A stretch of DNA of 64,000 bases from Sabulitectum sp964386635 (GTDB taxonomy: Bacteria; Fermentibacterota; Fermentibacteria; Fermentibacterales; JCC-6), in contig CAYLRO010000010.1 in NCBI GenBank assembly GCA_964386635.1, positions 8,782-72,781 of the forward strand. Reading direction: 5' to 3'. A program made the translations under genes and the position numbers. How positions within the stretch are numbered: the stretch's first letter is position 1; each line of letters begins with the position of its first letter. Below the pieces are notes generated by a model, which made no database searches, was not told the DNA's origin, and worked only from the letters and a program-made list of their open reading frames with translations. Positions 60,174 through 64,000 of this stretch are shown here, piece after piece.

Positions 60174-60221
60174 CATTAAGCTGTATTTTGTAACTTGTAT
60201 AGCGAAAGGGGTTCATGCAAT

Positions 60222-61424
60222 ATGAGAAAATTGCTTTTCGTTATTCCTCTTCTCGTGCTGTCCGGGATTTCCTGGTCGCAGTGCGGCGGATGCACAGGGC
60301 ATGATGAGCCCTGCGGGAGCGCTGAACCTTGCGGTGACTGTTTCATACAGACACTGACTGCAGCAGATGCCCCCAATGATGCCGGAGGAGGAATAGATCT
60401 TATCTGGACAGTCGCCCTGGATACCGCTTTGCCGGACTCCATGGTTCTGGAGAGGATGGACGGTGCCGGAGAATGGCTTCCCATTGCCACTCTTGCTCCT
60501 ATCGACGGCAGGAAAACAGATGCCGGTCTGGCAGACGGAACAGAGTATTTCTACAGGATAGTACCTTTCTACGCAGGTTCTGCTCAGGCTTCCAGTGATG
60601 CTGTTTCTGCATTTCCTCAAAAGCAGTGGATACATTCAGGCAGGATAGGGATGCTTGTTATTCTTACTCTTATCTGTCTTGTTATCTTCTACTTTATTGA
60701 GCAGGGCAAGAAAGGCAAGGATCTTTACATCAGAAGGATTGCCGGACTAACTGCTGTAGAGGATGCAGTGGGCCGTGCCACAGAGATGGGCAGGCCTGTT
60801 CTCTATATTCCCGGCATAATGGACATGGACGACATTCAGACAATCGCCAGTATGGTAATTCTGGGTCGTGTTGCCATGAAAACTGCTGAATACGGTTCAC
60901 CTCTTATGGTTCCTACATGCCGCTCTGTTGTTATGAGCGTTGCCCAGGAAGTTGTAAAGGAAGCTTATGTTCAGGTTGGAAGACCTGATGCCTACATCAG
61001 AGACAACGTAAATTACATAACCGATGACCAGTTCGGTTACGCAGCAGGTGTAGACGGTATTATGGTGAGAGAAAGACCTGCAGCAATTTTCATGCTGGGG
61101 ACATTCTATGCTGAAAGTCTCATCCTTGCGGAGACTGGAAGAAGCGTGGGAGCAATTCAGATAGCCGGAACCGCCATGCCCAGCCAGATTCCATTCTTTG
61201 TTGCCGCATGTGACTATACACTCATAGGTGAGGAGCTTTTTGCAGCCAGTGCTTACCTTTCCAAGGAGCCCAAACTTCTGGGAAGCCTTCGGGGACAGGA
61301 TATGGCGAAGCTGTTCTTCATGGTGGTGATAGTTGTGGGAGTTTTATCAGCAACACTTGGTGAGAGCTGGGAACCTGCTGCTAAAGTGGCGGAATTCCTC
61401 AAACTGATCACCAGAGTAGAATAG
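60222..61424 (+). CDS. DUF6754-type membrane protein with N-terminal fibronectin III-like domain
   Basis: A 400-residue protein. A signal peptide (MRKLLFVIPLLVLSGISWS) is followed by a Cys-rich patch with seven cysteines (CGGCTGHDEPCG..CGDC). A fibronectin III-like domain (GGGIDLIWTV to TEYFYRIVPF) comes next, then a transmembrane helix near residues 137-158. The conserved soluble domain (GRPVLYIPGIMDMDDIQTIA, ADSLILAETGRS-like, PSQIPFFVAACDYTLIGEELFAASAYL) precedes a final membrane helix. I recall this domain as DUF6754, function unknown. It leads four tightly linked membrane-protein genes. ATG 60222 follows AAAGGGGTTCATGCA. Confidence 0.72.
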   Translation: MRKLLFVIPLLVLSGISWSQCGGCTGHDEPCGSAEPCGDCFIQTLTAADAPNDAGGGIDLIWTVALDTALPDSMVLERMDGAGEWLPIATLAPIDGRKTDAGLADGTEYFYRIVPFYAGSAQASSDAVSAFPQKQWIHSGRIGMLVILTLICLVIFYFIEQGKKGKDLYIRRIAGLTAVEDAVGRATEMGRPVLYIPGIMDMDDIQTIASMVILGRVAMKTAEYGSPLMVPTCRSVVMSVAQEVVKEAYVQVGRPDAYIRDNVNYITDDQFGYAAGVDGIMVRERPAAIFMLGTFYAESLILAETGRSVGAIQIAGTAMPSQIPFFVAACDYTLIGEELFAASAYLSKEPKLLGSLRGQDMAKLFFMVVIVVGVLSATLGESWEPAAKVAEFLKLITRVE

Positions 61425-61436
61425 GAGGCTGTGGAA

Positions 61437-62054
61437 GTGAGACTTGCTATACCATTGATGATCACATTCGTGGCCGGAATGATAATGATCCTTCAGTTCT
61501 TCGTACCAGCCACACAGTCCATGGGTGAGAGCCTTCAGGAATGGTACATGATCGTGGCCAGCTTTGCAATTTTCCTCGGTGCCATGAATCTCATGAGCAT
61601 TCACATACACAAGATCAGGTTCAGGGCAAAGAACTGGAAGTACAGTCCCGTGACCATTTTCGGATTCTTTGCAATGGTAATAACCGGAATACTCATGGGC
61701 ATTGAGCCGGGAAGACCGTTCGACTTCATGTTCCAGAGCATGATGGTTCCCATGGGTGCCACAATGTTCAGTCTTCTGGCGTTCTTCGTGGCCAGTGCAG
61801 CTTTCAGGGCCTTCAGGGCCAGTAACTGGCGGGCAACACTCCTTCTGGCGAGTGCATTCATTGTCATGCTGGGCCGTGTACCGATAGGTTCCATGATCTG
61901 GAATAAGATTCCCCTTGTAAGTGAATGGATAATGCAGGTTCCCAACCTTGCCGGGCAGAGGGCAGTCATGATAGGTGCAGCCATGGGAATGGTGGCAACC
62001 TCTCTTAGAATGATCTTCGGCATTGAGCGGAGTTATCTGGGAGGTTCGGACTGA
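61437..62054 (+). CDS. Integral membrane protein of the DUF6754 cluster
   Basis: A 205-residue protein with about six membrane helices and short, Met-rich loops (LIPLMITFVAG-type start, IVASFAIFLGAMNLMSIH, VTIFGFFAMVITGILMG). A His/Arg patch (SIHIHKIRFRAKNW) lies after the second helix. No family recognised. I choose GTG 61437, which lies 8 bases from GGAGG (61424-61428); GTG 61431 is only two bases from it. The end overlaps the next gene's ATG by one base. Composition points to an inner-membrane subunit of a complex. Confidence 0.7.
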   Translation: MRLAIPLMITFVAGMIMILQFFVPATQSMGESLQEWYMIVASFAIFLGAMNLMSIHIHKIRFRAKNWKYSPVTIFGFFAMVITGILMGIEPGRPFDFMFQSMMVPMGATMFSLLAFFVASAAFRAFRASNWRATLLLASAFIVMLGRVPIGSMIWNKIPLVSEWIMQVPNLAGQRAVMIGAAMGMVATSLRMIFGIERSYLGGSD

Positions 62055-62911
62055 TGTCAACATTCATTGAAAAACTGGGTAACACGGACAGAAGGGTAAT
62101 TTTCATTCTCATGGCTCTCGCGGTAATATTGCCCCTTGCGCTGAGAATGAACCTGCCGATTCCCATCGAAGCAGGTCCCAGCAAGAATATGTACGATGCC
62201 ATTGATGCTCTCCCTGAGGGTTCGCGAGTTCTTCTGAGTTTTGACTACGATCCATCAACCATGCCTGAACTTCAGCCAATGGCTGTTGCTCTCTGTCAGC
62301 ATCTGATGACAAAGGATATAAGAATAGTTTCCCTTGCCCTGTGGCCAATGGGAGTCAGTCTGGGTAATGAGGCTCTTTCAGCCATAGGAGACAGCCTTGG
62401 AAAAGAGGAGTATGTAGACTGGGTAAACCTGGGATACAAGACAGGCGGCGGAGTGCTTATCGTTCGTATGGGAAGCGACATTCAGGCTGCATTCCCGGAT
62501 GACTACAACGGTAATCCTGTGGATGGCATGCCTGTGATGGAAGGCGTGAACAAACTCGGTGACCTGGACATGATCATCTCACTCTCTGCAGGCGATCCCG
62601 GTATACCTGCATGGGTCATGATGGCCGGTGACAGGTACAACATTCCCATCGGCGGAGGCTGTACCGCCGTGAGTGCACCTCAGTTCTATCCCTATCTGGG
62701 AACAGGGCAGATGATCGGGCTTCTGGGAGGCCTTAAGGGTGCTGCTGACTATGAGACAATGGTCAGGGCGGAACTTGACGATGCTCCTGCAGGAACAGCA
62801 ACACCAGGTATGGCAGCCCAGTCTGTGGCACATCTGGTTATTATGCTGTTCATAATAATAGGAAACATCGCATATCTCTCATCCAGAAAGAAGAAGGGAG
62901 GGTTACGATGA
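62054..62911 (+). CDS. Membrane-anchored protein of the DUF6754 cluster
   Basis: A 285-residue protein with an N-terminal membrane helix (VIFILMALAVILPLALRM) and a C-terminal helix (VAHLVIMLFIIIGNIAYL) flanking a ~220-residue soluble domain. That domain has an alpha/beta feel: EGSRVLLSFDYDPSTMPEL, DIRIVSLALWPMG and GVLIVRMGSD. Its end, GTGQMIGLLGGLKGAADYE, is strongly conserved-looking. By sidedness the domain should be extracytoplasmic. Function unknown. It starts at ATG 62054 (TGATG) and overlaps the next gene by four bases (ATGA). Confidence 0.7.
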   Translation: MSTFIEKLGNTDRRVIFILMALAVILPLALRMNLPIPIEAGPSKNMYDAIDALPEGSRVLLSFDYDPSTMPELQPMAVALCQHLMTKDIRIVSLALWPMGVSLGNEALSAIGDSLGKEEYVDWVNLGYKTGGGVLIVRMGSDIQAAFPDDYNGNPVDGMPVMEGVNKLGDLDMIISLSAGDPGIPAWVMMAGDRYNIPIGGGCTAVSAPQFYPYLGTGQMIGLLGGLKGAADYETMVRAELDDAPAGTATPGMAAQSVAHLVIMLFIIIGNIAYLSSRKKKGGLR

Positions 62912-63552
62912 GCTGGGAAGTTATTGGAATATGGCTTGGGGCTCTACTCTCTCTCAGCCTCTACAGTTTTCTCTACAAAGACAATCCGTTCTACAAGTTT
63001 GCCGAGCATCTGTTCGTGGGAATGAGTGCAGGTTACTGGGTGATTTACACAATCATGAATGTGCTTATACCAAACTGGTGGAACAACCTTGTTCCTGCCG
63101 AGGGCAGCATGCAGCCTATCTGGTTGATCCCCGGAGTCCTGGGACTGTTCATGCTGTTCAGGCTTGTCCCGAAACTTTCAGGGTACAGCCGGCTTTCTCT
63201 GGCTCTTATTGTGGGAACCGGTGCCGGCCTGAGCATGACAGCCATGCTGCAGACCAATGCCCTTGCTCAGGTGAACGGAACCATTATCGCTCTGGGACAG
63301 GGCGGGGGATGGTTCGACTGGGTGAGCAACATCATAATGGTAACGGGAGTTGTTTGCGGTCTTGTGTACTTCTTCTTCTCAAAGCCGCACAAAGGGGTAG
63401 TGGGAGGAGCAGCAAACGTAGGAATTACACTTCTCATGGTTGCCTTCGGAGCCAGTTTCGGCTATACCGTCATGGCTCGTATCAGCCTTCTCATCGGTCA
63501 GACACAGTTTCTACTTTTCGACTGGCTACCGACCATGGGCATAAATTTGTAG
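62908..63552 (+). CDS. Integral membrane protein of the DUF6754 cluster
   Basis: A 214-residue protein with about six helices: IWLGALLSLSLYSFLY, HLFVGMSAGYWVIYTI, IWLIPGVLGLFMLF, and three more. The segment KDNPFYKFAEHLFVGMSAGYW between the first two helices holds charged residues likely near the membrane face. It is reminiscent of small subunits of transport or secretion complexes, but no family was assigned. Last gene of the cluster; a GC-rich hairpin follows ten bases later. Confidence 0.7.
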   Translation: MSWEVIGIWLGALLSLSLYSFLYKDNPFYKFAEHLFVGMSAGYWVIYTIMNVLIPNWWNNLVPAEGSMQPIWLIPGVLGLFMLFRLVPKLSGYSRLSLALIVGTGAGLSMTAMLQTNALAQVNGTIIALGQGGGWFDWVSNIIMVTGVVCGLVYFFFSKPHKGVVGGAANVGITLLMVAFGASFGYTVMARISLLIGQTQFLLFDWLPTMGINL

Positions 63553-63562
63553 GTTCTCGGCC

Positions 63563-63595
63563 CCGGGGCAGGATGCACCTGCCCCGGTTGCTTTC
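63563..63595 (+). terminator. Intrinsic terminator after the DUF6754 cluster
   Basis: CCGGGGCAGG (63563-63572) and CCTGCCCCGG (63578-63587) around ATGCA, followed by a modest TTGCTTTC tract. Confidence 0.75.
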
Positions 63596-63609
63596 AATGA
63601 AAGGGAAAA

Positions 63610-63951
63610 ATGAAACTTGCACTTACAGCACTTGTTCTCTTCGCACTTGTCTCATTCGGACAGTACTTCGAGATTTCCAACGAAACCGGATACGACATCT
63701 ATTACGTTTACATCAGTTATTCCTCAGAGGACGACTGGGGTGGCGACTGGCTGGGCAACGACATCCTTGCTGATGGCGACACATACTACTTCGACCTTGA
63801 GGATTACGCCTGGGACACAGATCTTTTCGATATTCAGCTTGTAGATGTTGACGGTGATACATACACATTCCTGGGAATGGATGCCGAAGACTACGGCGAT
63901 GCTTCTGTGAATGAGAACAGTTTCATCGTTACACTGTCTGACCTGGACTAA
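63610..63951 (+). CDS. Small secreted acidic protein, function unknown
   Basis: A 113-residue exported protein with signal peptide MKLALTALVLFALVSFG. The mature part is acidic (many Asp) and opens with FEISNETGYDIYYVYIS, followed by EDDWGGDWLGND. This pattern is familiar from short secreted proteins with a single beta-sandwich in spirochaetes and Bacteroidetes, where it is often mis-annotated. Function is unknown; the Asp-rich loop might bind calcium. The ATG follows AAAGGGAAAA. It is a single-gene unit between two terminators. Confidence 0.75.
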   Translation: MKLALTALVLFALVSFGQYFEISNETGYDIYYVYISYSSEDDWGGDWLGNDILADGDTYYFDLEDYAWDTDLFDIQLVDVDGDTYTFLGMDAEDYGDASVNENSFIVTLSDLD

Positions 63952-63970
63952 ATAGATACAGTATCAATAT

Positions 63971-63998
63971 GGGCGGAGCTTCGGCTCCGCCCTTTTTT
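63971..63998 (+). terminator. Strong UUCG-tetraloop terminator
   Basis: GGGCGGAGC-TTCG-GCTCCGCCC (63971-63992) followed by six T. Confidence 0.93.
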
Positions 63999-64000
63999 GT

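Noticed and set aside
1..64000. tRNA, rRNA, CRISPR array, insertion sequence or prophage
   Set aside because: No cloverleaf, rRNA segment, repeat-spacer array, transposase or integrase motif was recognised by eye. A tRNAscan/Infernal run would be needed to exclude small RNAs fully.

Overview
The window reads as chromosomal DNA of an anaerobic, Gram-negative (diderm) bacterium. Evidence for an outer membrane is an OmpA-type protein, several predicted outer-membrane beta-barrels, PorV-like and FlgD-like secreted proteins and many lipoproteins. Evidence for anaerobiosis is a ferredoxin-dependent 2-oxoacid oxidoreductase (korDABC) and a rubrerythrin, with no oxygen-respiration genes in view. The mix of FlgD-like Ig domains, PorV-like barrels, M16 peptidase pairs and poorly characterised membrane proteins resembles the FCB superphylum or a neighbouring candidate phylum such as Fermentibacterota. 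That placement is inference with low confidence. Coding density is very high. Many genes overlap by 1-4 bases, and non-ATG starts are frequent: many TTG and GTG, and two probable CTG.

Layout. 1-7841: a housekeeping run on the + strand (clpX 3' part, engB, purA, a TatD/radical-SAM fusion, rsmA), then a predicted barrel, a lipoprotein and a TrmN6-like methyltransferase. 7813-8256 is a convergent secreted protein. 8313-11377: a surface polysaccharide group (CpsB-like PHP phosphatase, RmlD-like reductase, gmhA, UPF0104 flippase-like protein), followed by an FmdB zinc-ribbon protein. 12418-22580: a long + strand run of exported proteins: an orphan solute-binding lipoprotein, an OB-fold/FlgD-type secreted protein, a PorV-like barrel, a large ComEA-HhH barrel, another barrel, a 5'-nucleotidase, an FAD amine-oxidase-like protein and a DUF2085 protein. 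22581-27038: a structured leader before a cyclic-2,3-diphosphoglycerate-synthetase-like GTPase, then korDABC. 27192-29723: an OmpA-family protein and a rubrerythrin. 29737-33257 (-): priA and a deaminase-type amidohydrolase. 33341-40240 (+): an active/inactive M16 peptidase pair, a lipoprotein and a heterodimeric ABC exporter. 40237-45620: lipoproteins, a ComEC-type metallo-beta-lactamase protein, a PAS/GAF diguanylate cyclase and its small partner.

45781-53908: the glycine cleavage system (gcvT, gcvH, gcvPA, gcvPB), continuing into two small proteins, a MutL/GlmL-type ASKHA ATPase with no mutase genes nearby, and a conserved protein of unknown function. 53987-57964 (-): an ABC-F protein, a GNAT acetyltransferase and a polytopic membrane protein. 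58161-60116: a YyaL-type thioredoxin-domain protein. 60222-63552: a four-gene membrane cluster led by a DUF6754-type protein. 63610-63951: a small secreted protein with a terminator at the window edge.

The most promising less-described elements are these. (1) A leader before the ABC-F gene where a five-codon upstream ORF overlaps the 5' arm of a hairpin that hides the gene's ribosome-binding site. (2) A terminator-like hairpin whose 3' arm contains the ribosome-binding site of the ABC exporter. (3) A three-hairpin leader before the GTPase gene. (4) The GlmL-like/unknown pair and the DUF6754 membrane cluster, possibly one uncharacterised envelope system. (5) An exported nucleic-acid-themed gene run (OB fold, HhH barrel, 5'-nucleotidase). 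No tRNA, rRNA, CRISPR array, insertion sequence or phage gene was recognised. No gene-free stretch exceeds about 220 bases.
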